Numbered from the stretch's first letter, positions 41,533-51,817 are shown. The stretch: 64,000 nt of DNA from DASUKM01 sp036278735 (GCA_036278735.1 DASUKM010000005.1:1-64000); one strand, 5' to 3'. The notes: generated from the sequence alone by a model not told the origin. Numbers and translations: made by a program.

Positions 41533-42498
41533 GTGATCACCACTGCTCCATTGCTCGAGACCCACTTTGCCGGCCTCACGCTGCACGGCCGCGGCAAGGT
41601 GCGCGACATCTACCGCGTCGGCGACGACCTGCTGATCGTCACGACCGATCGCATTTCCGCGTTCGACTACGTCCTCGGTTCCGGCATTCCCGACAAGGGC
41701 AAGGTGCTCAACCAGCTCTCGGCGTTCTGGTTCGACCGGATGGCCACGCTGGTGCCGCACCATGTCCTGACGATCGACGCGGACGCGTTTCCGCCGGCGC
41801 TGCGCCCGCACGCCGACGTGCTGCGCGGCCGGTCGATGCTCGTCCGCCGCACGCGCCCGGTGCCGATCGAATGCGTGGCGCGCGGCTACCTGTCGGGATC
41901 CGGCTGGAAGGAGTACCAGCAGACGGGCCGCGTCTGCGGCATCGAGCTGCCCAAGGGGCTGCGCGAGTCGGATCGGCTGCCCGCGCCGATCTTCACGCCC
42001 GCGACCAAGGCGGAAAGCGGCCACGACGAGAACATCAGCGCGGATCGCGCCGCCGCGATCGTCGGACGCGATCTGATTACGCGCCTGCGCGACCTGACGC
42101 TCGAGATCTATCGCCGCGGCTGCGCGCACGCCGAATCCAAGGGGATCATCATCGCCGATACCAAGCTCGAATTTGGGCTGGCGCCAGCCAGCCCACATTC
42201 GTCCCGCCGAAGCGCCGAAGGCGCGAAGGCGGACGGCGCGAACTTGATCGGCGACGAGGAGATCGTCCTGATCGACGAGGTCCTGACGCCCGATTCCTCG
42301 CGCTTCTGGCCGAAGGACGAGTACCGGCCGGGGCACGGCGTCCCGAGCTTCGACAAGCAGTACGTGCGCGACTACCTCGAAGAGATTCACTGGAACAAGC
42401 AGCCGCCGGTCCCCTCGCTGCCCGACCCCGTCGTGCAGCGGACCCGCGAGAAGTACGTCGAGGCCTTCCGCCGGCTGAGCGGCGGGGACCTGGCGTAA
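41533..42498 (+). CDS. purC: SAICAR synthetase with in-frame insertion
   Basis: A 321-residue purine enzyme (CAIR + Asp to SAICAR, ATP-dependent). GTG start; GRGKVRDIYRVGDDLLIVTT, DRISAFDYVLGSGIPDKGKV, RTRPVPIECVARGYLSGSGW and LPAPIFTPATKAESGHDENI are typical. IADTKLEFG and IVLIDEVLTPDSSRFWP are normally almost adjacent. Here they are parted by about 24 extra residues (LAPASPHSSRRSAEGAKADG...), encoded by a palindromic stretch near 42175-42247. The frame is kept and both sides are intact, so the enzyme is probably active. Length would be near 297 without the insert. Confidence 0.94.
   Translation: MITTAPLLETHFAGLTLHGRGKVRDIYRVGDDLLIVTTDRISAFDYVLGSGIPDKGKVLNQLSAFWFDRMATLVPHHVLTIDADAFPPALRPHADVLRGRSMLVRRTRPVPIECVARGYLSGSGWKEYQQTGRVCGIELPKGLRESDRLPAPIFTPATKAESGHDENISADRAAAIVGRDLITRLRDLTLEIYRRGCAHAESKGIIIADTKLEFGLAPASPHSSRRSAEGAKADGANLIGDEEIVLIDEVLTPDSSRFWPKDEYRPGHGVPSFDKQYVRDYLEEIHWNKQPPVPSLPDPVVQRTREKYVEAFRRLSGGDLA
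42175..42247 (+). repeat. palindromic insertion inside purC
   Basis: The stretch contains GGGCTGGCGCCAGCCAGCCC (overlapping inverted repeats) and then CGCCGAAGCGCCGAAGGCGC. The encoded Ser/Ala/Lys-rich peptide interrupts a conserved beta hairpin. It looks like a small palindromic element inserted in a multiple of three bases. Confidence 0.6.
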
Positions 42499-42506
42499 GC
42501 GGCGCC

Positions 42507-42716
42507 GTGCGCGACCAACTCGAACGCCTCGTGCAGGAAATGCTCGACCGGGGCGTCCTGTACGAGGATGCGCGCCGCGAGTTCGAGAAGATGTTCATCG
42601 CGCGCGCGCTGCAACGCTGCAAGGGAGGGGTCGGCGAGGCGGCCGACCTGCTCGGGCTGCACCGCAACACCGTGGCGCGAAAGATGTCGGAATACCGCCT
42701 GAAACGCTCCAGCTAG
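42507..42716 (+). CDS. Fis-family small DNA-binding protein (69 aa)
   Basis: A 69-residue protein, GTG start 8 bp after purC. The C-terminal half is a Fis-type helix-turn-helix (FIARALQRCKGGVGEAADLL, GLHRNTVARKMSEYRLKR), the same fold that ends NtrC-type activators but without a receiver or ATPase. The N-terminal helix (DQLERLVQEMLDRGVLYEDA) probably dimerises. Likely a nucleoid or transcription regulator cotranscribed with purC. Frame and composition support a real gene despite the short length. Confidence 0.85.
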   Translation: MRDQLERLVQEMLDRGVLYEDARREFEKMFIARALQRCKGGVGEAADLLGLHRNTVARKMSEYRLKRSS

Positions 42717-42758
42717 CCTTCCCCTCCGGCTCGACTGGCAGTCCCCCGCCGAGACTGC

Positions 42759-42789
42759 TTGACAAGCCCGCCGGCACTTTCGATACAAT
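42759..42789 (+). promoter_or_regulatory. groESL promoter
   Basis: TTGACA (42759-42764) and TACAAT (42784-42789) are 19 bases apart. The -10 touches the CIRCE operator, so repressor binding would block polymerase. Leader to groES is about 105 nt. Confidence 0.8.
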
Positions 42790-42815
42790 TAGCAGTCGGT
42801 CCCGTTGAGTGCTAA
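42789..42815 (+). promoter_or_regulatory. CIRCE operator (HrcA site)
   Basis: TTAGCAGTC-N9-GAGTGCTAA matches the CIRCE consensus TTAGCACTC-N9-GAGTGCTAA with one mismatch (C to G at the sixth base after TT). This places groESL under HrcA heat-shock repression. hrcA is not in the window. Confidence 0.92.
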
Positions 42816-42900
42816 CCCACGGGAGGCCGTCCGGGACCACCGGCATTCTCGTTACCCCGGTTCATTCACACAACTTCTCTTTGGTGGAGTGGCAAGCGCT

Positions 42901-43215
42901 ATGGCAACTGCGACGCAAACGTCAGTGAAGATCCGTCCCCTGCACGATCGCGTGATCGTGCAGCGCCTCGAGGAAGGCGAACAGAAGGTGGGCGGCATCA
43001 TCATCCCCGACACGGCGAAGGAAAAGCCGCAGCAGGGCAAGGTGATCGCCGTCGGCAAGGGCAAGGTCGAGAAGGACGGCAAGGTGACCCCGCTCGACGT
43101 CAAGGAAGGGGACACCATCCTCTTCGGCAAGTACTCCGGCCAGGAAATCAAGATGGACGGCGAGGAGTACCTGATCATGCGCGAGGAAGAAATCCTCGGC
43201 GTCGTGACGAAGTAG
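42901..43215 (+). CDS. groES: co-chaperonin GroES
   Basis: A 104-residue lid protein for GroEL. KIRPLHDRVIVQRLEEGEQK, the mobile loop VGGIIIPDTAKEKPQQGKVI, and GDTILFGKYSGQEIKMDGEE with YLIMREEEILGVV are standard. ATG 42901 is used; the longer frame upstream crosses the CIRCE leader. 53 bp before groEL. Confidence 0.97.
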   Translation: MATATQTSVKIRPLHDRVIVQRLEEGEQKVGGIIIPDTAKEKPQQGKVIAVGKGKVEKDGKVTPLDVKEGDTILFGKYSGQEIKMDGEEYLIMREEEILGVVTK

Positions 43216-43268
43216 GCCGGTTCGCCCAGTCGACATCACTCGTGAACTGAACGGAGAGTTTGAAAGTC

Positions 43269-44891
<1,623 letters not shown>

Positions 44892-45030
44892 ATTGCCGAT
44901 TGGCGATTGGCGATTGCCGATTGAATTGGCGATGGCCGATTGGCGATTGACGGATTGCCGATTGGGGATTGGATTGACGGATTGCCGATTGGGATTGGCG
45001 ATTGGCGATTGGATTTGATTGGCGATTGAT
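44892..45030. repeat. heptamer array (GATTGGC family) after groEL
   Basis: About 18 units of GATTGGC/GATTGCC/GATTGGG/GATTGAC begin right after the groEL stop. Same family and orientation as the left half of the 14962-15420 array. Confidence 0.85.
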
Positions 45031-45031
45031 G

Positions 45032-45064
45032 ATTGGCCGGCGGGACAGGTTCCCGCCGGCCAAT
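45032..45064 (+). terminator. 14-bp hairpin after groEL array
   Basis: ATTGGCCGGCGGGA and TCCCGCCGGCCAAT pair perfectly around a 5-nt loop (CAGGT). It has no T-run, so intrinsic termination is uncertain, but it is the only strong stem after groESL. It could equally protect the 3' end. Confidence 0.6.
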
Positions 45065-45171
45065 GCTGTTCGTAGGCCGGGTCTTCAGGATTCGGCGACC
45101 GCCCTCCGCGCCCCGCCCCCCGCCCTCTCGCAACTGGACAGAGGCCGACGATCGCGGTAAGTGTACGGGTT

Positions 45172-47133
45172 GTGAAACCGCTGATCCTCGCTCTCTGCGT
45201 TCTCGCCCTCTCGCCGGGTCTGAGCGCCCGACCTGCCCGTCTGACGACCAGCGGCGCCGCGCGTGCGCAGGCGCCGGGGCCGCAGCCCGCGCCGATGCCG
45301 GCGCCCGTCCCTCCACCGCAGGACCGCGCCTATCCGGGGGTCCTCCACCTGACCGTCGACGCGACCGATCTCGATCACCGCATCTTCACCGTGCACGAAA
45401 CCATTCCCGTGCAGACGGCGGGTCCGATGATCCTGCTCTACCCGCAATGGCTGCCGGGCAACCACGCGCCGAATGGGCCGCTGCAGGAGATTGGCGGACT
45501 GATCTTCCACGCGAATGGCCAGCGGCTGGCGTGGACGCGCGATCCCGTGAACGTCTTCGCCTTCCACATCGACGTCCCGTCGGGCGCGACCGCGGTCGAC
45601 GCCGACTTCCAGCGGCTCACGCCGGTCGATGCGCGCGTCGGGCGCATCACGATGACATCGAAGATGATCGACCTCCAGTGGAACGGCGTCGCGCTCTACC
45701 CGGCCGGCTACTTCTCGCGCGACATCACCGTCGCGCCGGCCGTGCGGGTTCCCGACGGATGGCACATCGGCACCGCGCTCGACACGGCCTCGACCAGCGG
45801 CAGCACGACGACGTTCGAGCCGGTGACGTTCAACACGCTGGTCGACTCGCCGCTCTACGCCGGCGAGTACTTCACGCGCTTCGACCTCGATCCCGGCGGC
45901 CCCGCCCCCGTCCACCTCGACGTGATGGCGGACCGGCCCGACCAGCTCGAGGCGTCCAGCGAGGCGCTCGCGGCGCACCGCGCGCTGGTCGATCAGGCGT
46001 ACAAGCTGTTCGGCTCGCATCATTACGCGCATTACGACTTCCTGTTTTCGCTGAGCGACGAGCTCGGCGGCAGCGGCCTCGAGCATCACCAGTCCAGCGA
46101 AGACGGCACCGGCGCCGATTACTTCACCGACTGGAAGGACAGCTTCACCGGCCGCGACCTGCTCGCCCACGAATACACGCACTCCTGGAACGGGAAGTTC
46201 CGGCGGCCCGCCGACCTCTGGACGCCCAACTTCAACGTGCCGATGCGCGACAGCCTGCTCTGGGTCTACGAAGGGCAGACGCAGTATTGGGGCTACGTGC
46301 TGGCCGCGCGCGCCGGCCTGTGGACGAAACAGCAGGCGCTCGACGCGATCGCCGACGTGGCCGCCACCTACGACCACCGCATCGGCCGCACGTGGCGGCA
46401 GCTCGCAGACACGACCAACGATCCGATCGTCGCGAATCGCCGTCCACAGTCCTGGCGGAGCTGGCAGCGCAGCGAAGACTATTACTCGGAAGGGCAGCTG
46501 ATCTGGCTCGACGCCGACACGCTGATCCGCGAGCGCTCGAACGGCGCGAAGTCGCTCGACGATTTCGCCCGGAGCTTCTTCGGCATCGACAACGGCAGCG
46601 ACGTGACGGTCACCTACACGTTCGACGACGTCGTGAAGGCGCTGAACGCGGTGGTGCCGTACGACTGGGCCACCTTCCTGCACACGCGTCTGCAGGGACA
46701 CGGCCCCGGCGCGCCGCTCGACGGCATCACACGCGGCGGATACGGGCTCGTCTACACCGACACGCCGTCCGCGTTCACGCGCGCGAGCGAGCAGCGCCGG
46801 CACACGGTGGACCTGACGTACTCGCTCGGCCTTACGGTGTCGCGCGACGCGACGCTGAGCAACGTGCTGTGGGATGGACCCGCCTTCGAGGCGGGACTCA
46901 CCGACGGGGCCAGGCTCCTGTCGGTGAACGGCGCCGCCTACGACGGCGATCTCTTGAAGACGACGGTCACGGCGGCAAAGTCGTCGAAGACCCCCATCGC
47001 GCTCACGGTGCAATCCGGCAACCGGGTCTGGACCGTGCAGATCGCCTATCACGACGGTCTGCGCTATCCGCATCTCGAGCGCGAGCCGAAGACGCCCGCG
47101 CGTCTCGACGAGATTCTGGCGCCGAAACGGTAG
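45172..47133 (+). CDS. M61-family zinc aminopeptidase (glycyl aminopeptidase type)
   Basis: A 653-residue exported peptidase, GTG start. Signal peptide (KPLILALCVLALSPGLSA), then an N-terminal beta domain (about 55-260). The gluzincin catalytic domain has LLAHEYTHSWNGKFRRP (HEXXH variant HEYTH) and the downstream Glu in WVYEGQTQYWGYVLAARAG. A PDZ domain (about 545-620: LGLTVSRDATLSNVLWDGPA) precedes the C-terminus. Family members are periplasmic or secreted and cleave N-terminal Gly/Ala. Intact. It begins about 108 bp after the groEL hairpin and is convergent with the next gene. Confidence 0.92.
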   Translation: MKPLILALCVLALSPGLSARPARLTTSGAARAQAPGPQPAPMPAPVPPPQDRAYPGVLHLTVDATDLDHRIFTVHETIPVQTAGPMILLYPQWLPGNHAPNGPLQEIGGLIFHANGQRLAWTRDPVNVFAFHIDVPSGATAVDADFQRLTPVDARVGRITMTSKMIDLQWNGVALYPAGYFSRDITVAPAVRVPDGWHIGTALDTASTSGSTTTFEPVTFNTLVDSPLYAGEYFTRFDLDPGGPAPVHLDVMADRPDQLEASSEALAAHRALVDQAYKLFGSHHYAHYDFLFSLSDELGGSGLEHHQSSEDGTGADYFTDWKDSFTGRDLLAHEYTHSWNGKFRRPADLWTPNFNVPMRDSLLWVYEGQTQYWGYVLAARAGLWTKQQALDAIADVAATYDHRIGRTWRQLADTTNDPIVANRRPQSWRSWQRSEDYYSEGQLIWLDADTLIRERSNGAKSLDDFARSFFGIDNGSDVTVTYTFDDVVKALNAVVPYDWATFLHTRLQGHGPGAPLDGITRGGYGLVYTDTPSAFTRASEQRRHTVDLTYSLGLTVSRDATLSNVLWDGPAFEAGLTDGARLLSVNGAAYDGDLLKTTVTAAKSSKTPIALTVQSGNRVWTVQIAYHDGLRYPHLEREPKTPARLDEILAPKR

Positions 47134-47145
47134 GAAGAACGGGGC

Positions 47146-48927
47146 TCAACGATTCGTCGCGGCGCTTCGCCTCTGAAGATGCACGTAGGCGACGCGGAAT
47201 CCGCGTGGATGGGGGGCCGTCGATCCCAGCATCAGCGCATTGCCGCGCCGCCGCCAGGCGCCGGCGGGCAGTTCCAGGCGGCACGTGCCGATCCGATCCG
47301 GCTGGGAATTCGGCTGGCATGGGGCCAGCAGCCGTCCATTGAACGTCACCTGGATGGGGTCGAGGGATTCGCCCGCGCGCACGGGCGCGGTCGAGGGATC
47401 GACCCGCAGGGTCGCCTCGTAGATCGCCCGCTCGGGCAGCGGTACGGCAATCCATGCGCGGGCGCCGCTCGCGACGCGCGTGGCAAACCCTCCACCGTCG
47501 TCGATGCGCCATTCCGATCCAAAGAACGGGCTGTCTCCGCGTCCCGCCACGATCGTCACGGCGCCGTCGCTGCGCAGCGCCTCCCGCGCCGCCAGAACGG
47601 GCAGCACGCGAACGATCACCGTCCAGCCGATTCCGCCGCAGACGAGGGCGGCGGCGGCGCCCACGAGCCACCGACGTCCCAGCCTCCAGGGCACCCCTCC
47701 CTTCCACAGCCGTTGCACGCCTTGCGCGGCGGCGACGGGCGGCAGGCACGCGGCGAGAAGGAAGAAGGGATACGCATGCTCCGTAAACCGCCAGTCCGCG
47801 CTCAACCGCCAGGTGGCCGCGAAGGGCGCGAGCGACGTCACCAGGACGAGCAGCAGCAGGAGTCCGTCCGTCGAGGCGGCAAACAGGCACAGCCCGCCGA
47901 GCGCAAGCCACTCGAGATATGCGCCGGAACCGCGCCACCAGCCCTCGAAGCCGTGCCATTTGTTCGTAAACGGATAGGTCGTGAGGCCGAGTGCCACGGT
48001 CTGGATCGTCCGGATTGGCTCGTGGCGCAGGTGGCCGAGCAGATAGCCGCGTGCGGTGGGGGCCGCAACCCCGCCTGCCCCTTCGGCCGCTTCGTAGACG
48101 GAGGCGTGCACGTTGATCGAGTACAGGGGATCGCCGAACACCAGCCAGCAGTCGACGAGAAACGGGCCGACCAGCACCAGCATCACCGCGCAGGCCACGG
48201 CGGTCCCCTTCCAGGCCGTCCGCGACCTGGCGTGCCACAGCGCCACGGCCAGCAGGCCCGGCACGATGAACGACAGTGCCGTAATCCGCACGAGACATCC
48301 CGCCCCCGCCGCCAGCCCGGCGATCGCGGCGGACCGCATGTCGGGCCGTCGCCGGAAGGCGATCAGGGCCAGCGCGATGAACACCACCGCGCACGTGAAC
48401 GCATCGTCGCGCCAGCCCCCCACGTTCCACGTCACTACCTCGTACTCGATGGCCAGCAGGACTGCGGCCCCCAGACCGACCGCATAGGAAAATGCCGCCC
48501 GGCCGAGCAGGAACGTGCCGAACACCGCGAGTACGCCAAACGCGGCCGAGGCAAAGCTGACGGCGACGTCCTGATCCGCAAAGATCCGCAAGGACACCTT
48601 CGTGGCGAACGGAAACAGCGGCTCGCGCCGGTGCGCCGCGAAGAAGTGGCGCATGCTCCTGGCATATTCGAGATACGTGTAGGGATCGCTGCGGTATCGC
48701 GTGGGAGGGCCGTCGCGATGGGGAAACGCCGGCGACGGGTTCCAGCGAAAGGACGTGGGCCGAAGGCGTCCGGGAACGTCGAGCGCCTGCTGGAGCGATC
48801 GAACGATGGCCGGGCGCGTCACGGGCCCGTAGATTTCGGTGATGGCGTCGAGCCGAAGCACGGCCGCGTACGAGACAACCGCGGCAACGAGTGCCACGTC
48901 GATCGTTCGGCGGAGGCGCGGCGACAC
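47146..48927 (-). CDS. GT39/PMT-like polytopic membrane protein
   Basis: A 593-residue membrane protein with about ten to eleven helices and a C-terminal soluble beta domain (about 455-593). The first loop contains RYRSDPYTYLEYARSMRHFF, and VVTWNVGGWRDDAFTCAVVF follows: the acidic, Arg-containing loop pattern of dolichyl-phosphate-mannose-type glycosyltransferases (GT39/ArnT-like). The C-terminal part (VTFNGRLLAPCQPNSQPD) looks like a galactose-binding/jelly-roll module. Probably transfers a sugar from a polyprenyl carrier. Acceptor unknown. Its partner gene downstream in transcription is the M61 peptidase only by convergence. Confidence 0.75.
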   Translation of the reverse strand: MSPRLRRTIDVALVAAVVSYAAVLRLDAITEIYGPVTRPAIVRSLQQALDVPGRLRPTSFRWNPSPAFPHRDGPPTRYRSDPYTYLEYARSMRHFFAAHRREPLFPFATKVSLRIFADQDVAVSFASAAFGVLAVFGTFLLGRAAFSYAVGLGAAVLLAIEYEVVTWNVGGWRDDAFTCAVVFIALALIAFRRRPDMRSAAIAGLAAGAGCLVRITALSFIVPGLLAVALWHARSRTAWKGTAVACAVMLVLVGPFLVDCWLVFGDPLYSINVHASVYEAAEGAGGVAAPTARGYLLGHLRHEPIRTIQTVALGLTTYPFTNKWHGFEGWWRGSGAYLEWLALGGLCLFAASTDGLLLLLVLVTSLAPFAATWRLSADWRFTEHAYPFFLLAACLPPVAAAQGVQRLWKGGVPWRLGRRWLVGAAAALVCGGIGWTVIVRVLPVLAAREALRSDGAVTIVAGRGDSPFFGSEWRIDDGGGFATRVASGARAWIAVPLPERAIYEATLRVDPSTAPVRAGESLDPIQVTFNGRLLAPCQPNSQPDRIGTCRLELPAGAWRRRGNALMLGSTAPHPRGFRVAYVHLQRRSAATNR

Positions 48928-48960
48928 GCGATTGGTGTGCAGTGCTCGCGCCCGCCGGTT

Positions 48961-49875
48961 CTATCGGAGCGTGAACTGCAGTTCGACGCTGACGAGCGTG
49001 GCGACGGGCTGTCCGTTGCGGAGGCCCGGGCGGAATCGCCACTGCTTGACGGCTTTGATCGCCTCCTGATCGAGGCCGAACGCTGAATCGAGCGACCGGG
49101 TGATCTGCACGTTTCCGACCGAGCCGTCGGGCAGCACGACCGCCTGCATTTCGACGGTCCCCTGCAGCTTCGCTCGCATCGCGTCGCCCGTGTATTGCGG
49201 CTTCACTTCCTTGACGAGCACCGGCCACGTGACCCCGTTCCCGGGCTGATAGACGCCGCCACCGGTTCCGCCGCCGGAGCCCGGCCCGAGGCCATTGCCA
49301 CTCCCCGGGCCCATGCCTGCACCGGTGCCGCCGCCGGCCCCCGTCATCGTGCCGTTGGCGAGCGAGGTCGTCGGGGGCAGCGACTCGACGACGCCCGGCA
49401 GTTGCTGGACGCCGGAGGCCATCTGCTGCACGGGGATGTCCATCTTCTGCTCGACCGGCGGGATGTCCTTCGGCTTGATCGGATTTTCGATCTTCCGTGG
49501 CTTGGCGACGGGAACGGTAATTTTGTCTGCGCCCTCGGCCTCTGCCTTGCGCGGCGGCTCCGGCGACTTGTTTCCGCCGCCCCCCCCGCCCCCGCCCGGC
49601 CCGGGTTGCTGCAGGAACACGAGCTCGTAATTGGGGATCGCGGTCGTCGCCTTCTCCACGATGCCCGGACGCGTCATGATGAACAGCAGCAGCGCGAACA
49701 CCACCACGTGGGCCGCCAGCGAGAAACCGGACGCGCGCAGACTCCGGCCCCACCGGCTCAACAGAGACGCCGGAGCGGGCGTATCGCCAGCGAGAAAATG
49801 CGCGTTGGGACTCGTGCCCTGCCGTTCAGGCATGCGGACGTTCAGCGGATCGGGGATCGAAGCTCTAGATGCCAT
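48961..49875 (-). CDS. TonB-family energy transducer
   Basis: A 304-residue protein with one N-terminal membrane helix (LAAHVVVFALLLFIMTRPGI), a long Pro/Gly-rich periplasmic linker with Gly-rich runs, and a C-terminal TonB domain (PVLVKEVKPQYTGDAMRAKL, QGTVEMQAVVLPDGSVGNVQ, EAIKAVKQWRFRPGLRNGQP). It would link a proton-motive-force motor to outer-membrane receptors. No exbB, exbD or receptor gene is adjacent. ATG 49875 is chosen; the longer frame adds an Arg/Ser segment lacking any family match. Precedes the GT39-like gene on the same strand. Confidence 0.9.
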   Translation of the reverse strand: MASRASIPDPLNVRMPERQGTSPNAHFLAGDTPAPASLLSRWGRSLRASGFSLAAHVVVFALLLFIMTRPGIVEKATTAIPNYELVFLQQPGPGGGGGGGGNKSPEPPRKAEAEGADKITVPVAKPRKIENPIKPKDIPPVEQKMDIPVQQMASGVQQLPGVVESLPPTTSLANGTMTGAGGGTGAGMGPGSGNGLGPGSGGGTGGGVYQPGNGVTWPVLVKEVKPQYTGDAMRAKLQGTVEMQAVVLPDGSVGNVQITRSLDSAFGLDQEAIKAVKQWRFRPGLRNGQPVATLVSVELQFTLR

Positions 49876-49984
49876 TGTGGCTGACCCGCTTCGGATCCGC
49901 AACTGCTGCAATTCGGATGCCTCGGCCGCACCAGAAAGATCTCCCACCCGGGACGGCGCCAAACCGGGCATGCGTCATCTTGTT

Positions 49985-50080
49985 AGGACGCCGGCGACAG
50001 CCCCGTGGGTCAGCCCGTGGGTCAGCCCCGTGGGTCAGCCCTGTGGGTCAGCCCCGTGGGTCAGCCTTTGACGGGCTGAC
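49985..50080. repeat. GTGGGTCAGCCCC tandem repeats with terminal hairpin
   Basis: Five copies of GTGGGTCAGCCC(C/T/-) follow each other, with spacing of 12 to 13 bp. The last copy pairs with GGCTGAC to give the stem GTCAGCC (50060-50066) / GGCTGAC (50074-50080). The same GTGGGTCAGC words are at 63640-63715. The rest of the 49876-50093 gap is plain. Confidence 0.75.
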
Positions 50081-50093
50081 GCGGCCGCTGCGC

Positions 50094-50606
50094 TCACTGC
50101 TGTCCGGCCCAGTTGACGACGTCGATTTGACGGGCGTGATTGTCGGCGAGGGCCGCCCGGACGGCCTCGAGCTGCGACGGCGTGACGTGCGCGCCGAGCA
50201 GGATCGCGCCCCGGTCAACCTCGTCCTGCAGCGCCTCGGCGCGGTCTTCCGGCACGCCGGCGCGCGAGAGCCGCGAGGCGACCCCGCCAGCCACGTGCCC
50301 GGCCGCCTCGCCCAGGCCGGCGGCGAGCGGACCGGCCGCAACAATCGGTCCAATCCCGGGCATGACGATCGCAATGGCGGCCAGGACGTAGCCGCTCAGC
50401 TCGCCCAGCCGTCCGGCCCGCCGGGAGTCCTCCACTTCGGTCCCCGGGGTCGCATCCATCTGTCCGGCCAGCGCCCCCTCTTCATCATGATTGCGCGCCA
50501 GCACCGAGATGCGATCGTGTGGAACGCCGATCGCATGGAGGGCTCGTGCCGCGGCGCCAGCCGCTGCCGCCGTATCGAACACGCCGAGCGCGAGGGGATG
50601 TGTCAT
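50094..50606 (-). CDS. YflT/DUF1269-like general stress protein
   Basis: A 170-residue protein. It starts with a YflT-type domain (PLALGVFDTAAAAGAAARAL, GVPHDRISVLARNHDEEGAL). A Gly/Ala/Ile-rich segment at about 70-110 (GYVLAAIAIVMPGIGPIVAA) may insert in or lie on a membrane, and the C-terminal helices include SRLSRAGVPEDRAEALQDEV. Similar proteins in bacteria are induced by heat or general stress. Function is not known. Divergent from the flavoprotein with 49 bp between starts. Confidence 0.75.
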   Translation of the reverse strand: MTHPLALGVFDTAAAAGAAARALHAIGVPHDRISVLARNHDEEGALAGQMDATPGTEVEDSRRAGRLGELSGYVLAAIAIVMPGIGPIVAAGPLAAGLGEAAGHVAGGVASRLSRAGVPEDRAEALQDEVDRGAILLGAHVTPSQLEAVRAALADNHARQIDVVNWAGQQ

Positions 50607-50655
50607 AAACCAGTGCCGATCTCCGTTGGGCCGGCAGGTATTCTAGCAAAGGCGG

Positions 50656-51801
50656 ATGCGCAGCTTTGACGTCGTCATCGTGGGGGCGGGGCCGGCCGGC
50701 GCGACCGCGGCGCGCGCCGCGGCGGAAGCGGGGGCCCGCGTGGCGCTCGTGGACGGGTCGCATCCGCGCGAGAAGCCGTGCGGCGGCGGGTTGACGCGGC
50801 GCGCGCTGCAGCTGACGCCGCCGGCGGTGCAATCGCAGACCGCCGTCGAGATCCGCGGCGCGCGGTTCGAAGTCGATGTGGACGCCGTGGCCGTTCCGCT
50901 GCAAGCCGGCGGCACACGCCTCCGCGTGATGTCGCGCCGCACCTTCGATCAGGCCCTGGTCGATGCCGCCGCACGCGCCGGGGCGACGCTCGTCGGCCAA
51001 CGCGCCACGGCGGTGGCGCGCCACCGCGACGGTTGGACGGTGCACCTTCGCGACGGCGTCGTGACCGGATCGTGGCTGCTCGGCGCCGACGGCCCGTCAG
51101 GCATCGTCCGGCGGCAGGTCTTCCGGCCGTTTGCGCGGCGCCAGCTCTCGATCGCGGCCGGTGCCTTCGTCGAAGGGGCCACCGCCCGCGAGGTGGCGAT
51201 TGCGTTTCTGGACGAGCCGCGCGGATATCTGTGGTCGTTCCCGCGTCCCGATCACCTCGCGGTCGGCGCGTGCGCCGCGGCGGATGTGGCGACGCCCGCC
51301 GCGCTGCATGCGGTGACCGATCGCTGGCTCGACCAGCAGGCGGGAGCGCGCGGGTGCCGCCGGCGGCGATACGCGTGGCCAATCCCGTCGCTCGGCCCCG
51401 CGGATTTCGACGGCGAGCAGCCGTCGGGGGATCGCTGGCTGCTGCTCGGGGATGCGGCAGGGCTCGTCGATCCGATTACCCGGGAAGGCATTTATTTCGC
51501 CATCCGGAGCGGCCTCGAGGCGGCCGCGGCGCTGCGCGGACCCGATCCGGCGCGCCGCTACGCCGAGGCCATCCGCCACGGCATCCACAGCGAACTGCGG
51601 CGGGCGGCCCGGTTCGAACAGGCCGTGTTCCGGCCGCGCTTTACGCGACTGCTGCTCCGCGGGCTCGTCCGAAGCGAACGGATCCGCGAGGTCATGCGCG
51701 ACCTGATTGCCGGCGAACAGAGCTATCGCGGCCTGCGCCGGCGCCTGCTGGCGACGTGCGAGATCGGCCTGATGTGGAGTCTGCTCCACTCGCGCGACTG
51801 A
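50656..51801 (+). CDS. geranylgeranyl-reductase-family FAD oxidoreductase
   Basis: A 381-residue flavoprotein. DVVIVGAGPAGATAARAAAE is the N-terminal FAD site; REKPCGGGLTRRAL (the GGR family CGGG), WLLGADGPSGIVRR and WLLLGDAAGLVDPITREGIY complete the family pattern. Relatives reduce geranylgeranyl groups of chlorophyll, archaeal lipids or menaquinone side chains. In a non-phototroph, saturation of quinone or carotenoid/isoprenoid chains is likeliest. A possible -10 TATTCT (50639-50644) is close to the ATG. tatA follows 48 bp downstream. Confidence 0.88.
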   Translation: MRSFDVVIVGAGPAGATAARAAAEAGARVALVDGSHPREKPCGGGLTRRALQLTPPAVQSQTAVEIRGARFEVDVDAVAVPLQAGGTRLRVMSRRTFDQALVDAAARAGATLVGQRATAVARHRDGWTVHLRDGVVTGSWLLGADGPSGIVRRQVFRPFARRQLSIAAGAFVEGATAREVAIAFLDEPRGYLWSFPRPDHLAVGACAAADVATPAALHAVTDRWLDQQAGARGCRRRRYAWPIPSLGPADFDGEQPSGDRWLLLGDAAGLVDPITREGIYFAIRSGLEAAAALRGPDPARRYAEAIRHGIHSELRRAARFEQAVFRPRFTRLLLRGLVRSERIREVMRDLIAGEQSYRGLRRRLLATCEIGLMWSLLHSRD

Positions 51802-51808
51802 GCCGGCG

Positions 51809-51817
51809 TGATAAGAT
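51809..51817 (+). promoter_or_regulatory. extended -10 box for tatA
   Basis: TGATAAGAT (TG, one base, TAAGAT) lies 32 bases before the tatA ATG, just after the flavoprotein stop. A good -35 is not seen, which is usual for extended -10 promoters. A ribosome site (GGAGGGG) precedes the ATG. Confidence 0.5.

Noticed and set aside
42175..42247. Frameshift or sequencing error in purC
   Set aside because: The frame is the same on both sides and conserved motifs resume intact, so it is an insertion, not a frameshift.
45033..47342. 769-residue frame opposite/offset to the M61 peptidase
   Set aside because: Arg-rich shadow frame of the M61 gene, no domain, and it runs through the stop of the real gene.
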